DNA of 64,000 nt, taken from positions 1,007,501 through 1,071,500 of the forward strand of contig NZ_CP036269.1 of NCBI RefSeq assembly GCF_007744675.1. Direction: 5' to 3'. Made by a program: the position numbers and the translations under genes. The first letter of the stretch is position 1, and each line of letters opens with the position of its first letter. Source of the DNA: Gimesia alba. Its GTDB lineage: Bacteria; Planctomycetota; Planctomycetia; Planctomycetales; Planctomycetaceae. Below are positions 7,772-17,361 of this stretch, piece after piece. The notes under the pieces are model-generated. The model saw only the letters and a list, made by a program, of their open reading frames with translations, was not told the origin of the DNA and did not search any database.

Positions 7772-9037
7772 ATGCCAGATTCCGTCAATCCGATATTCAA
7801 TGCAGCAGATGTGCAAAAACGGCTGGAAGTAATAAATCAGCAGATCGCAACGGAATCGGAACCTGCGGTTTTAAGCCCCTTATTATTTGAACGGGCACAA
7901 CTCCAAGTTTCTCTGGGTGACGATTCTGCTGCGTTAGCAGACTGTTTCTCTGCCTCGCATTTCACATGGGGGGATCGGCTGGCGCTGTCGCAGATTCACA
8001 CCCTGATTTCACAAATCTACTTGGAGTACGAGCAGAAAGAGAAAGCCCTCTGGTGGGCGATGTCAGCCGTGGATCGGGGGCCCGATAGTGTCGAGGCTCA
8101 ATTTATCCTGGGCCAGGTACTGGCATTCAGCGAGTTTCGGCGTCAGGCCGTCGATTGCTTTCGCAAGGTGCTCGCACTCGAGCCCCAGCATCAGGCGGCT
8201 CAGTTGGCGCTGGGAGTGAGTTTGCGCGAGACCAGTCATCATTATTTTGAAGATGCGATCGCGGTCTTAACCACGTATGTTGATGCTTGGCCCGATGATG
8301 CGGACGGCTGGTTTGAGCTGGCGTATGCGACATATATAGCCGAGATCCTTCCTGGTAGAACTCAGGGGGTGTCACAGGAATTATTTCAACGGGTTCGGAT
8401 GTGTCCCGGATATGAAAAACATGAATTTCGTATTTATCGCTGTCTGAATGAAGTCGACGATTGTGAAGAAATGAAGGCTGCTACCGCCATTCTCCCCGAG
8501 AAAGCAGAACTGGAAACACTGGAATCAAAATCAGTTACAGCATATGCGCTGCGGTGTGTCTGGCGTGTGAGATTCTTTCTTGCCTGTGTGGGAAATGAGG
8601 CGAATGAGGAATATAAAAAAGAAATTGCAGAAGAATCATTCCCGAATAACTTCCTGAGTGGGAATTTGGTGGCCAGCGTCGTGACAGCCGCGTTTCGGTA
8701 CACAGTGCAGATGATCAAGGAAGTGAGAAAAAACGAATTCGATGAAGCCACCGATCTCGCAGTGTTGGCTGCTGAGGCAGCAGTCTACGCGACGTACCTT
8801 TATCAACGGGCGATGCCGACCCAGACTGTCAGCAAGAGAGCCGCTAGCGAGTTGGCGCAAGCAGCACGGAATGATTTTCAGAGACTGCAGGAATTCGATG
8901 TTGATCAACTAGATGACTATCGGGAGAACGGTCCACTGGGAGATCTCTGGCAAGACCAGCCTCCAGACTGGTATCGGTCTGCCCGGAATGACTACGAACA
9001 AAAGCGGGCAGAATGGAAGTTGGAGATTACAGTATAA
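7772..9037 (+). CDS. TPR-repeat protein
   Basis: About 421 aa from the ATG at 7772 (a TTG 12 bases upstream is possible). There is no export signal. The first half shows tetratricopeptide helix pairs: SPLLFERAQLQVSLGDDSAA, EKALWWAMSAVDRGPDSVEA, QAVDCFRKVLALEPQHQAAQ and AIAVLTTYVDAWPDDADGW. The second half (about 230-421) is helical and less regular, ending with DPPDW-like aromatic residues. Likely a cytoplasmic protein-interaction scaffold. It converges with the lipoprotein gene at 9054, leaving only 16 bases between stops. Confidence 0.7.
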   Translation: MPDSVNPIFNAADVQKRLEVINQQIATESEPAVLSPLLFERAQLQVSLGDDSAALADCFSASHFTWGDRLALSQIHTLISQIYLEYEQKEKALWWAMSAVDRGPDSVEAQFILGQVLAFSEFRRQAVDCFRKVLALEPQHQAAQLALGVSLRETSHHYFEDAIAVLTTYVDAWPDDADGWFELAYATYIAEILPGRTQGVSQELFQRVRMCPGYEKHEFRIYRCLNEVDDCEEMKAATAILPEKAELETLESKSVTAYALRCVWRVRFFLACVGNEANEEYKKEIAEESFPNNFLSGNLVASVVTAAFRYTVQMIKEVRKNEFDEATDLAVLAAEAAVYATYLYQRAMPTQTVSKRAASELAQAARNDFQRLQEFDVDQLDDYRENGPLGDLWQDQPPDWYRSARNDYEQKRAEWKLEITV

Positions 9038-9053
9038 AACAATGACATTCGTC

Positions 9054-11300
9054 TCAGTCATCCTGGATTGCAGCCACGATCTGGCGGGCCAGTTGTTTTT
9101 CTTCCGGCGTGAAGGTGGGTTTCAGTTTGTGATATCGATTCTTGAGGCCAGGATAGGGGTTGCTTTTCAGGAGAGATTCACGGGTTAGCTGCCGGGTTAC
9201 TTCATGCAGGGCCGGTAATCGGTCACGTTCTTCCCAGGTCTCGCAGGCGATGGTGGTGGCTTGTTCCAGTTGTCCCCCATTGAGCAGCGCCGTGACCAGT
9301 TCTCGCTCGGCTTTTGGTTTTAACTTGGCGTGTACGATGTTTTGTGTGACTGTGACGGCCTGTTTAAGTTGTTTCGATCGAATCAATGCAAACACAATTT
9401 CCACCTGTGCCTCTGGTTTCCAGCCAAAATGATTGAGGTTCTGTGTCAGCTCCTGTGCTTTGATGACTTCCCCTTTGCGCGCCAGCTGGATTGCGATTTC
9501 GCACTGCACCTCAGCCTGTAGTTCCGGGTCGTGAGTCTGTGCAGCCAGTCTTTGAGCCAACTGGAATTCTCCCGCCTCTACCAGGCGATTGGCTACGGTC
9601 TGTTGGATTTTGGATTTGTCTTTCAGATCGGCAGATGTGTTCAGCGCGATTTCAACCGCTTCAAAGTATTTTTTGGTTTTGACCAGTTCACTGACAAGAA
9701 ACTCTATCGCTTCACATTTTTGTTCTGACTCGTTCAGTGTCTGAGTCACTTCCAAAGCCCGGTCAGTTTGATCTGCCGCGATCAGTTTTGTAATCATCTG
9801 GTGAAAGACAGGGACCGTGGTGTGCCATTGATGTTGCGCATCGTGATAGTCATAGGTAATGCTGTCGTCCCGTTGATATTCGGTATTATCGATTTTCTGA
9901 ATGATTTGACAGGCTTGTTCGATTTCATTGGAGTCCAGGAGTTGTTTCACCAGTTTTCCGAATGCTGTCGATTGCTGATATCCGTCCTTAATTTTCAGCG
10001 CGAACTCCAGTGCCTGTGGAAATTTTTTCTGTTTCGCCAGACAGGACGAGATTGATGCATAAACTTCAGCCGATTGAAACGTTTCAGTGAGCTGCAACGC
10101 CTGTTCCCACTTTTCTGCATTGATCAACAATTCCACAATCTTATCCAGGACCATGTATTCTCCGTAAACTTTAGGGTCGATGTGTGGGGCCAGTTGTATG
10201 GCGCGGTCAATTTCTCCTGCTTTCACCAGCTGTGAAACAACATAGGCCAAGTGCTCAATCTGTTCTTCATGATCGACCTGTTTGACTTCTGTGTTATTGA
10301 TCTGCAGGACCAGATCTTGTGCTCGTTGGAACTGGCGGAGTTGAATCAGTTCGTCGGCAATGCTGTAGATCGCGGCCCGTTGCCGGTTCGGGTTTTTTAT
10401 CTCCCAGGCGACATCGAGCGCCTGTTCAATTTGATTCGCTCGGGCCATTTGCAATGCGATTTGCAGGAGAATCAATGATTTTTTGTCGGCACTTACTTTG
10501 TTTGTCAGCTTCATTGCTGCGTTCCATTGGTGTGTTTCCTGAAAGGACCAGGCCAGGTTGAAAGCGGCAATTTGCTGGTACTGCTCGGATTGAATTTCCG
10601 GTATCAATTCCAACGCCCGATTGGGATTCTTTTTCACTAGAAACGTAGCACTCAGCGCCAAGGCGAGGTCCCTTTCATCCGGATCAGTCAGTGCCCGGAT
10701 TTCGATCAATGTTTGTTCGACGCCTGATTGTACTATCAGGGCACGCCAGATTTCTTTGAGTGTCTTTGATTTCACTTTCGAACCTGACATTTGGCCGGTG
10801 ATTTTTCGAGCCTGTTGTATTTCTTCATTTTCGATCAAATTGCAGGTAATTCGCTCGAATGCTGTGTCACGTTGAGACGGGGATTCAATTTTCCGGGCGA
10901 GATTTAAAGCTGAATCGATTTGGTTGTCTTGAATTAACTTCGTTACCAGTTGTGTGTATGCTTCGTCTTGCCACTTGGGTGTATCCAGAAGTTGCACCAT
11001 GTCGCAAGCGTGTTCGAGATTGTCTGTTTCCATAAGAAACTTGATCGCCTGACTCAGTGCGTTGGATTTTTCATTCTCGGTGTGCTGATGCCGGGCAACA
11101 TAGAGCAGCAGGTCTTCCGGTGTCTCCCAGGGTTGTGGTTTCCTGGCTGATATAGTGTTTACGGGTTGAATGGCCGTCATCTGGGAGGGAGTTGACGGCG
11201 TACTGACTTCCTCTTTTGTATCGCAGCCTGTCAACAGGCACAGGCAGACAAAACAAAGCAGCCTCTTCATCGTTAAGTGAGACGAAGTGTTTCGATCCAT
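9054..11300 (-). CDS. lipoprotein with tandem TPR-like helical repeats (copy 1)
   Basis: About 748 aa from the ATG at 11300, chosen because the paralog at 14036 begins with nearly the same residues (MDRNTS). Residues 11-26 form a lipoprotein signal with lipobox LLTGC (Cys26). After a low-complexity linker the whole protein is built of ~34-40-residue helix pairs of the kind ALDVAWEIKNPNRQRAAIY and ALQLTETFQSAEVYASISS, in which a Glu/Asn-Gln-Ala-Leu/Ile segment alternates with an Ile/Phe-rich one. This points to a superhelical solenoid anchored to a membrane and facing the periplasm. The C-terminal LKPTFTPEEKQLARQIV is shared with the second copy. Function not known. Copy 2 lies upstream with a small gene between. 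Confidence 0.75.
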   Translation of the reverse strand: MDRNTSSHLTMKRLLCFVCLCLLTGCDTKEEVSTPSTPSQMTAIQPVNTISARKPQPWETPEDLLLYVARHQHTENEKSNALSQAIKFLMETDNLEHACDMVQLLDTPKWQDEAYTQLVTKLIQDNQIDSALNLARKIESPSQRDTAFERITCNLIENEEIQQARKITGQMSGSKVKSKTLKEIWRALIVQSGVEQTLIEIRALTDPDERDLALALSATFLVKKNPNRALELIPEIQSEQYQQIAAFNLAWSFQETHQWNAAMKLTNKVSADKKSLILLQIALQMARANQIEQALDVAWEIKNPNRQRAAIYSIADELIQLRQFQRAQDLVLQINNTEVKQVDHEEQIEHLAYVVSQLVKAGEIDRAIQLAPHIDPKVYGEYMVLDKIVELLINAEKWEQALQLTETFQSAEVYASISSCLAKQKKFPQALEFALKIKDGYQQSTAFGKLVKQLLDSNEIEQACQIIQKIDNTEYQRDDSITYDYHDAQHQWHTTVPVFHQMITKLIAADQTDRALEVTQTLNESEQKCEAIEFLVSELVKTKKYFEAVEIALNTSADLKDKSKIQQTVANRLVEAGEFQLAQRLAAQTHDPELQAEVQCEIAIQLARKGEVIKAQELTQNLNHFGWKPEAQVEIVFALIRSKQLKQAVTVTQNIVHAKLKPKAERELVTALLNGGQLEQATTIACETWEERDRLPALHEVTRQLTRESLLKSNPYPGLKNRYHKLKPTFTPEEKQLARQIVAAIQDD

Positions 11301-11614
11301 GAGGAATTTTCGTTTGAATTGAGCCAGGAATCCGATGTTTTCTATTTTGTCTGTTCCAGATCGACGAGGCAAGAACAGATTCAATTCTCGGAAGAGATTT
11401 CATTCCACTCAGTTGCCTTGATGCCCGACCTTGTGGAGCGGATTGTCTGAGGTGGGGCGGTCAGCAGATATTCCTTTCCCGACTCAAAAATTAGGTCCCG
11501 GTTACGCCTTTTCTTGATTCCAGAACGATTCCGGAGAAAATTCTCATGAACCAGCTTCAGCAACAGAAAAGACATTATTCGATATCGATGGGATTCGATC
11601 CGTCATTTTCCGCT

Positions 11615-11761
11615 CTACGATTCTGGTTGGGAATCGAAATTCGGGCTGCCTTTCAACTGATCGATCTCCCGTTGCTGTTTCTTGAGACGTCGGCGAATTT
11701 CTCGTTGCTGGTACAGTACGCAGAAGATTGCAAACAGTAGGAATGCTTCAAGAAATGACAT
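11615..11761 (-). CDS. 48-aa single-pass membrane microprotein
   Basis: ATG at 11761 to TAG at 11615. The protein has a hydrophobic helix at residues 3-17 (FLEAFLLFAIFCVLY) directly followed by an Arg/Lys/Gln/Glu-rich coiled-coil-like stretch (QQREIRRRLKKQQREIDQLK) and a short polar tail. AGGATAAC lies seven bases before the start, a good ribosome-binding site, which together with the clean membrane/charged layout supports a real gene. It lies between two paralogous TPR lipoprotein genes on the same strand. Role unknown; it may pair with one of the lipoproteins or with a membrane complex. The 314 bases between it and copy 1 (11301-11614) show no gene. Confidence 0.6.
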   Translation of the reverse strand: MSFLEAFLLFAIFCVLYQQREIRRRLKKQQREIDQLKGSPNFDSQPES

Positions 11762-11861
11762 TTTGTTATCCTGCTACAAAAAATTGATGGCTTTCGGGAG
11801 ACAATTCAATTGAACGAACCGCAGGCGCGAAGGTTCAAATTTAATGGGAAGAATAAGGGCT

Positions 11862-14036
11862 TCAATTCGCGTTTATAGCATCCACGATCTGGCGGGCCAG
11901 TTGTTTTTCTTCTGGTGTGAAGGTGGGCTTCAGTTTGTGATCTCGGATTGTGCCTTTAGAATAAGGCTTATATTCCAGGGGAGTGCCTTTGGTCAACTCC
12001 TGAGTGACTGCATATAGTGCGGGTAATTTTTCGAGCTTGTCCTCAATCCGACAGGCGATCTGTGCAGCCTGTGTCAGCTCACCCGCTTCAATCAGTGCCG
12101 AGACCAGCTCTCGTGCGCATTCCGGATTCAAACGGGTCTGTTCCAGCTTCTTGATCATATTTTTGGCGGCAAGCAGTTCTTTTCGGGATTCTGGCTGATC
12201 CTGGAGTTCCTGAAATTTACTGGCTAGTTTCAAATGCAACTCTGCCTTCAGCTCTGGAATCGGAGTCTGTTGAGTCAGCTCACGAGCCCACTGACGTTCT
12301 ATGGCTTTCTGCAGCGCGATGTAGGTAGTTCGTAAAACTCGGGCCTGGTATTTTGTCTCTGCAGAAAAATTCAGTGCCACATCGTAGGCTTCCTGATACT
12401 TCTCTCGTTTGATTAACTGTTCGCAGAGATAGCCCGTATAGACGCTTTGTTCTTTCTGTTCGTTTAGCAACTGTGTCACTGCGAGTGCGCGTTCGGGTTG
12501 GTTCGCTTCCAGTAGCTTTTCGATCATCTTTTCGTAAACACGTTTGTCTGAGTGCCAGTGGTGGGGAGAATTATGGTATTGTCTGGATTCGGGGCCCGTG
12601 CATTGAAAGCCGGTGTCGTCCATTTTCTGAAGTACTTCAAACGCCTGGTCCAGTTGGTTTGCTTTCAGCAGTTGAACCACCAAAGGCGCCAGAGCCGCGG
12701 AGCGGTGGTAACCGTCTTTGATTTTCAAAGCGATCTCCCGTGCCTGATCGAACTTCCCCTGATTCGCCAGTTGAAACGAAGCAGCCGCGTAGATGTCGGC
12801 TTGCGGAAATGTTTCTGTGAGTTGTAACGCCTGTTCCAGATCTCCCTGAAGGAGCTGTGCTTCGATCAGCTTCTCAAAGAACTTGTAGTGTCTAAAAACT
12901 TCGATGTCGACGTGAGTGGCGTAGTCTTTGATTTGATCCAGGTGCCCCTGTTCCAGCAGTCGACCAGCAAAACTGGCCAGGGAATAGAAGCGTTCTTTCT
13001 CTTCCTGCTGAGTTTGTGAAGTCTTATTGACGAGCAGCATGACTTCCTGTGCCCGCTGCGGCTGGTCGAGCTCTAATAGCTTATCGGCGATATAATAAAT
13101 GGCACTGGTTTGATACTTGAGGTACTCCATTTCCTGTGCCACCTGGATGGCCTGTTCGATGTTGTTGGAGTTCATCAGTTGACGGGAGATATCGTCACGG
13201 AGTGAATCATAGGGATCGACAACCCCCTGGAGAACCAGGCTCATCGCCGAGCCTATCTGTCCCGCTTTCAGCTGAGACCGCGCAAGGGTACCCGCGGCAA
13301 TCTGTTGATACTCTGCAGAGCGAAGTTCCCGCAGGAGTGCTGTTGCCTGAGGAATCTGATTTTGATTCGCCCTACGGACAGCGACACAACATACCGTCAG
13401 TTCCCGTTCTTCGGCGAGTTGAGAACGGCTCTCTTTTAATGCCTGTTCGATGTCGGCTTCGGTTTTCAATGTACGGGACAGTAATTGAACCACCTTGTAT
13501 TTGGAATTCAAGTCGGTCATCTGTTTCACGATGCTGCGGGCCTGTGTGACAGCACCGTCTTTGATCATTTTCGAGGCGATTCGGTGCTGCGCCCTGCCAC
13601 GTTCAGTCGGGGAATCCATTTTTTCCACCAGTTTCAGTGCCTGCGCGTTGCGGTCTGTATAAATCAGTTTGAGGATTTGTCGCTTCTGTGCCTTTTCTTG
13701 CAGTTCCGGCATTCGTATCAGGCGAACTGTCCTGCTGGCGTAAGAGAGATCCTCGGCATCAACACATGCCACCGCTGTTTGAACCAGGTCGAAGTCTTTT
13801 TCATATCCTGAGGGTTGATGCCGGGTAACAAAGAGCAGCAGGTCTTCCGGAGTCTGCCAGGGTTGAGGGGCCTGATCTGGTGCACCATTCGTGTGTGTGG
13901 TTTTACTGGAATTCACTTTGGTGGAGATAGACGGCGTGCTGACTTCCTCTTTCGTTTCGCAGCCTGTCAAGAGGCACAGACAGATAAAACAGAGAAGTGA
14001 CTGTCTCTTAAAGTGAGGCGACGTATTTCGATCCAT
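11862..14036 (-). CDS. lipoprotein with tandem TPR-like helical repeats (copy 2)
   Basis: 724 aa, paralog of the protein at 9054-11300. The N-termini match closely (MDRNTSPH, then LLCFICLCLLTGC, Cys26 as lipidation site) and so do the C-termini (LKPTFTPEEKQLARQIV), while the middle helical repeats have diverged: AIQVAQEMEYLKYQTSAIYY here against ALDVAWEIKNPNRQRAAIY in copy 1. Repeats start with a stretch like TETFPQADIYAAASFQLANQ. Same strand, about 100 bases upstream of the microprotein gene; probably an old tandem duplication. Envelope solenoid protein of unknown function. Confidence 0.75.
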   Translation of the reverse strand: MDRNTSPHFKRQSLLCFICLCLLTGCETKEEVSTPSISTKVNSSKTTHTNGAPDQAPQPWQTPEDLLLFVTRHQPSGYEKDFDLVQTAVACVDAEDLSYASRTVRLIRMPELQEKAQKRQILKLIYTDRNAQALKLVEKMDSPTERGRAQHRIASKMIKDGAVTQARSIVKQMTDLNSKYKVVQLLSRTLKTEADIEQALKESRSQLAEERELTVCCVAVRRANQNQIPQATALLRELRSAEYQQIAAGTLARSQLKAGQIGSAMSLVLQGVVDPYDSLRDDISRQLMNSNNIEQAIQVAQEMEYLKYQTSAIYYIADKLLELDQPQRAQEVMLLVNKTSQTQQEEKERFYSLASFAGRLLEQGHLDQIKDYATHVDIEVFRHYKFFEKLIEAQLLQGDLEQALQLTETFPQADIYAAASFQLANQGKFDQAREIALKIKDGYHRSAALAPLVVQLLKANQLDQAFEVLQKMDDTGFQCTGPESRQYHNSPHHWHSDKRVYEKMIEKLLEANQPERALAVTQLLNEQKEQSVYTGYLCEQLIKREKYQEAYDVALNFSAETKYQARVLRTTYIALQKAIERQWARELTQQTPIPELKAELHLKLASKFQELQDQPESRKELLAAKNMIKKLEQTRLNPECARELVSALIEAGELTQAAQIACRIEDKLEKLPALYAVTQELTKGTPLEYKPYSKGTIRDHKLKPTFTPEEKQLARQIVDAINAN

Positions 14037-14172
14037 CAGAAAATCTCGATTGAATTGAGTCGGAAATCCCTTACCAGAGACTCATTTTGTCTGCCTCAAG
14101 CCGACAAAGCAATACAGGATTTAACAAACGCGTGAGATCAGATTCACCACTAGAGGGAAGTCCTTGTCTGCC

Positions 14173-16191
14173 TCAGACTTCCCACTCGGTGGCCTCAATG
14201 CCCATGCGGGTCGCGCGGAGGGCATTTTGTGAGGCGTGCATCGGCATTTCGGTTTTCGCCATCTGTTGGAAGTTAGTTTGCAGGATGCGGGCGAAGGTCG
14301 CGGCGAGGGTGGCCTCGTCGTCGTCGAAGCCGCCGTGACTGAGGGAAGTGGAAAACGATTTCGGGTCGGCGTCGTTCGTATTCGGCGAGCGAACCCAGTC
14401 TGCCGATTTTCGCTTGAAGAATTTTTGCAGGTCCGGATCTTGCTCAATAAATTTCTGCATGCCGAGAATCGGTTCTCCGTCTCGGAACAAGGGGACGCGG
14501 GCTTCGTCTTCAAACGCGTTTGAGACGAGGTACAGGAGTGATTTGTGATAGATCTTCGCACAGTGATCGTCCCGCTCGGCTTTATCGGTCAGTGTGAACA
14601 GCGCGAATTTCGACAGGTTGCCGCCTTCGACCGCGGGTTGATAGGTCTCTTTAAAGAGTTCGACCGTGCAGGCAGGCGCCCACATCGTGCAGGTGGAAAC
14701 GGATTGTCCCAGGCCGGTTTTGTTTTTCATGGGACCACTCTTGATTTTTCCTTTGGTGCACAGCAGTTGAATCAGGGGAGCCATGAAGATGGAGCCGGCA
14801 CTATGACCGGCGATGTGCAGTTCAATCGAGTTGTCATCCTTGATCAGTTTTTGCAGGTGACGCGCCATTTTTCGCACGCCCCCTTGCGCACTGGTAGATG
14901 CAGCCAGCGCATTCTCTTTCATTTCATCCCACTGTGCTTTGCCGGTGAGGAAGCGCGCCAAAGGTTCCAGGGCATCATCCAGTCGGTCCAGCATGAAGTC
15001 TTTCGCTGTATCCAGCAGGCCTTCCGTGCGGCGTTGTTTCAAGGCGTCTTTCAGAATGTTGACCAGCGTCGTCCAGTAATCGGTTTTCCAGATGAAGGCC
15101 AGTGGATAAATTTCCGCATCCAGTAGAACCTGTCGGTAGTCGGCGACGCGCTGGATGGCGGATTTTTCATCGGTTAAACCGCCGTGAGCGTAAAGCAGGA
15201 TGCGTTTCTTTTTCCAGCCGGCGGTCACGCGGGGAATATCCTGTTCGAAGATATTCTTGACCGCATCTTCGGAGGTTCCATACGTGCCGGTTTCACGGAG
15301 GCGACCATCATTGCCGATGCTGATAATGTGCGGCCTGATGTCGTGGAATGTATAACCCACGCTCGAAGTGGCGACTTCCGCATTGGCGCGGGCGATGGCG
15401 CCGGCGGTTTGCAGTTCAATGGGGACACCCAGCCGGGCGACCCAGACGTCGGTCCCGTTTTCCAGCCAGTCGGCGTAGGTGATTTTCGCAAAGCCGCCCC
15501 GTCCCCAGCTTGTGGACCAGGAGTTCTGAATCCAGAAACCCTCGCTGTCATAGGCGACGATGGCAAACGCGTGGCCTCCCAGTATTTTGGTTTTGTGAGG
15601 GATGGTTCCGTCTGAACCGATTTTGTTCCAGCCTTCATGCACGATGGCCGTCGCATACAGGATCTCCGCTTCCTGAATTGCGCAGTGCATGGCGACGAGG
15701 TCGCGATGATTCACGCGAAAGTACGCACCGAGGGGCCGGTGTTTGGAATCGTCGGCGCGTGCGGGTGTCAGGTTGTCATCCACTCGTCCAGCTTTGTAAG
15801 GCCAGAGTACGTCGGTGCAGACACCGTGCTTGTGCCAGCCTTTCATTGCGCCGCGTGCACTGGAGCCGGAATACCCTTCGCCGGGCCATTCATCGTAGCG
15901 CTTGGCCATCTCATACAACATACGGGCACTCACGGGTGTGGCATCGGGAACCACTCTGCGTGTCATAAGCAGACAGTTGACTACCGTGGCCAGTCCAAAG
16001 CCGGTGCAGGCTCCTTCGACGCCCTGATCAAGTACGGGAACATTCTTTTGCTGATAATCTTCCAGCGGGCGATATGTGGGTACTTCCGTCAGGGTCGGGA
16101 CAAACATCCGGTCGCGGAAGTCGAGTGTGTCAGGCCGGGCATCCAGTGTTCGCTCTGTGAGTGTGACGGGTTTTGTTTTTTTACGGGCCAT
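14173..16191 (-). CDS. papain-like (C1) peptidase fused to alpha/beta-hydrolase domain
   Basis: 672 aa, ATG preceded by GAGGGGACG. The N-terminal ~260 residues carry C1A peptidase motifs: oxyanion Gln and nucleophile in LDQGVEGACTGFG (Cys62), catalytic His in ILGGHAFAIV (His207) and Asn in IQNSWSTSWGRGG (Asn223). The C-terminal part starts with a beta strand and HGG turn (ILLYAHGGLT, 331-340) and has the nucleophile elbow AGHSAGS (Ser464), as in lipase/esterase-like hydrolases. There is no export signal (the start is MARKKTKPVT), so it is probably cytoplasmic or released by another route. The combination of a cysteine peptidase and a serine hydrolase in one chain is unusual. A toxin-like or polymer-processing role is conceivable but not shown. 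Confidence 0.8.
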   Translation of the reverse strand: MARKKTKPVTLTERTLDARPDTLDFRDRMFVPTLTEVPTYRPLEDYQQKNVPVLDQGVEGACTGFGLATVVNCLLMTRRVVPDATPVSARMLYEMAKRYDEWPGEGYSGSSARGAMKGWHKHGVCTDVLWPYKAGRVDDNLTPARADDSKHRPLGAYFRVNHRDLVAMHCAIQEAEILYATAIVHEGWNKIGSDGTIPHKTKILGGHAFAIVAYDSEGFWIQNSWSTSWGRGGFAKITYADWLENGTDVWVARLGVPIELQTAGAIARANAEVATSSVGYTFHDIRPHIISIGNDGRLRETGTYGTSEDAVKNIFEQDIPRVTAGWKKKRILLYAHGGLTDEKSAIQRVADYRQVLLDAEIYPLAFIWKTDYWTTLVNILKDALKQRRTEGLLDTAKDFMLDRLDDALEPLARFLTGKAQWDEMKENALAASTSAQGGVRKMARHLQKLIKDDNSIELHIAGHSAGSIFMAPLIQLLCTKGKIKSGPMKNKTGLGQSVSTCTMWAPACTVELFKETYQPAVEGGNLSKFALFTLTDKAERDDHCAKIYHKSLLYLVSNAFEDEARVPLFRDGEPILGMQKFIEQDPDLQKFFKRKSADWVRSPNTNDADPKSFSTSLSHGGFDDDEATLAATFARILQTNFQQMAKTEMPMHASQNALRATRMGIEATEWEV

Positions 16192-16437
16192 GAAAACGTC
16201 CCCTCTTCAGTAGAATGCTGTTTGTAGAAATGTGTCATTATGTATTGGTGTTCGTATTTATCTTACTGGGAGAATGGTATGGGTCAAGCAGATTTTCCGG
16301 GAAATGTGGGCTCTCGTTCATGTGGGGGCGTAGACGAAGTGAACCTGCTTGCATTTTACTTTGTCGTTACGAAGATTTAATAAAACAAGCATGAAAAATA
16401 TCAGAAGCGAAGCAGGTCTTCTCAACAGAAAGAGTCA

Positions 16438-17013
16438 ATGATGAATCAGTTCATGGAAGAGTATTGTCAGTATCCCTATTTTTTGATCATTGATCTGGAA
16501 GCGACCTGCTGTAATCGGCAGTCGGTGACCCGCAATGAAATGGAGATCATTGAAATCGGGGCCGTGATAGTCGACCGCGATTCGCTGTCGGCAGTCGATG
16601 AATTTCAGACGTTCATTCAGCCGGTCCGGCACCCCCAGTTAACGCCGTTTTGTACTGAGTTGACCTCGATTCAGCAGTCCGAAGTGGCTGATGCACCGCA
16701 GTTTCCTGCAGCGCTAAGTCTGCTGACAGAGTGGATGGCCTCTTATGCACCCGCCTTATTCTGTTCCTGGGGTGACTATGATAAATCGCAGTTTCAACAG
16801 GATTGCCGATACCATCAGATTCCCTATCCCTTTCCTTCTGCCCATCTGAATCTCAAAAAACAGTTTTCCCGCGCTCAGGGGTATCCTAAAAACTATGGCA
16901 TGGCCCGAGCTTTGAAACTGGCGGGAATCTCCTTGGAAGGGACGCATCATCGGGGCATTGATGATGCGCGGAATATGGCCCGATTGATGCCCTGGATTAT
17001 GGGGAAGAAATAG
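16438..17013 (+). CDS. DEDDh-family 3'-5' exonuclease (RNase T/PolIII epsilon-like)
   Basis: 191 aa. Exo I motif FLIIDLEATCC with Asp19 and Glu21; MEIIEIGAVIVD as second strand; Exo II region around SWGDYDKSQF; Exo III HHRGIDDARNMARL with the HxxxxD arrangement (His171, Asp176). This fits the ERI1-like/KapD branch of DEDDh exonucleases that act on RNA or single-stranded DNA 3' ends. Two adjacent ATG codons (16438, 16441) are possible starts. Single gene. Confidence 0.85.
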   Translation: MMNQFMEEYCQYPYFLIIDLEATCCNRQSVTRNEMEIIEIGAVIVDRDSLSAVDEFQTFIQPVRHPQLTPFCTELTSIQQSEVADAPQFPAALSLLTEWMASYAPALFCSWGDYDKSQFQQDCRYHQIPYPFPSAHLNLKKQFSRAQGYPKNYGMARALKLAGISLEGTHHRGIDDARNMARLMPWIMGKK

Positions 17014-17361
17014 CGGTAGTCGGAGAACGCGGCTTTTCGTTATAGAATCAGTCAGCCGAAGCACGTCACGGATTCGCCCCGGTGTGGAAAATGGTAGGGC
17101 GAAATGCAGATCGATCTGAAAAAAGCAGAAACAATTTTAAAGTCACTATTTGCTTTCATCTGGTTGATTGTATATAATAACCTGTTCATAGGTTCTGGGC
17201 CAATCTACCTATTTGACAGTGGATTCCTAATTGACTTCATTGCGGTCAGGGTAGAAAATGGGAATTGAGCGAAACCGATTCGCGAAACCGCTTTTTGAAA
17301 TGACAGACCCGTCACAACTGCATCAGTCTGAGAAACGATAATCACATTAAGGGAGTTATCG
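17014..17361. other. 348-base intergenic region upstream of DUF1559 gene
   Basis: No gene seen. It is AT-rich towards its middle and contains the promoter-like site at 17150-17178; the rest is unassigned 5' leader of the DUF1559 gene. Confidence 0.6.
17150..17178 (+). promoter_or_regulatory. possible promoter of the DUF1559 gene
   Basis: TTGCTT (17150-17155), a 17-base spacer and a perfect TATAAT (17173-17178), about 180 bases before the start codon. The -35 match is weak; the -10 and spacing are good. The long leader it implies has no recognised structure. Confidence 0.4.

Noticed and set aside
9054..14036. Lipoprotein pair as a toxin/immunity or contact-dependent system
   Set aside because: No toxin-like C-terminal domain or variable tip is seen; both proteins end in the same conserved segment.
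14545..16227. Two plus-strand frames of more than 190 codons opposite the peptidase-hydrolase gene
   Set aside because: They are antisense to a gene with clear catalytic motifs and show no family features of their own.
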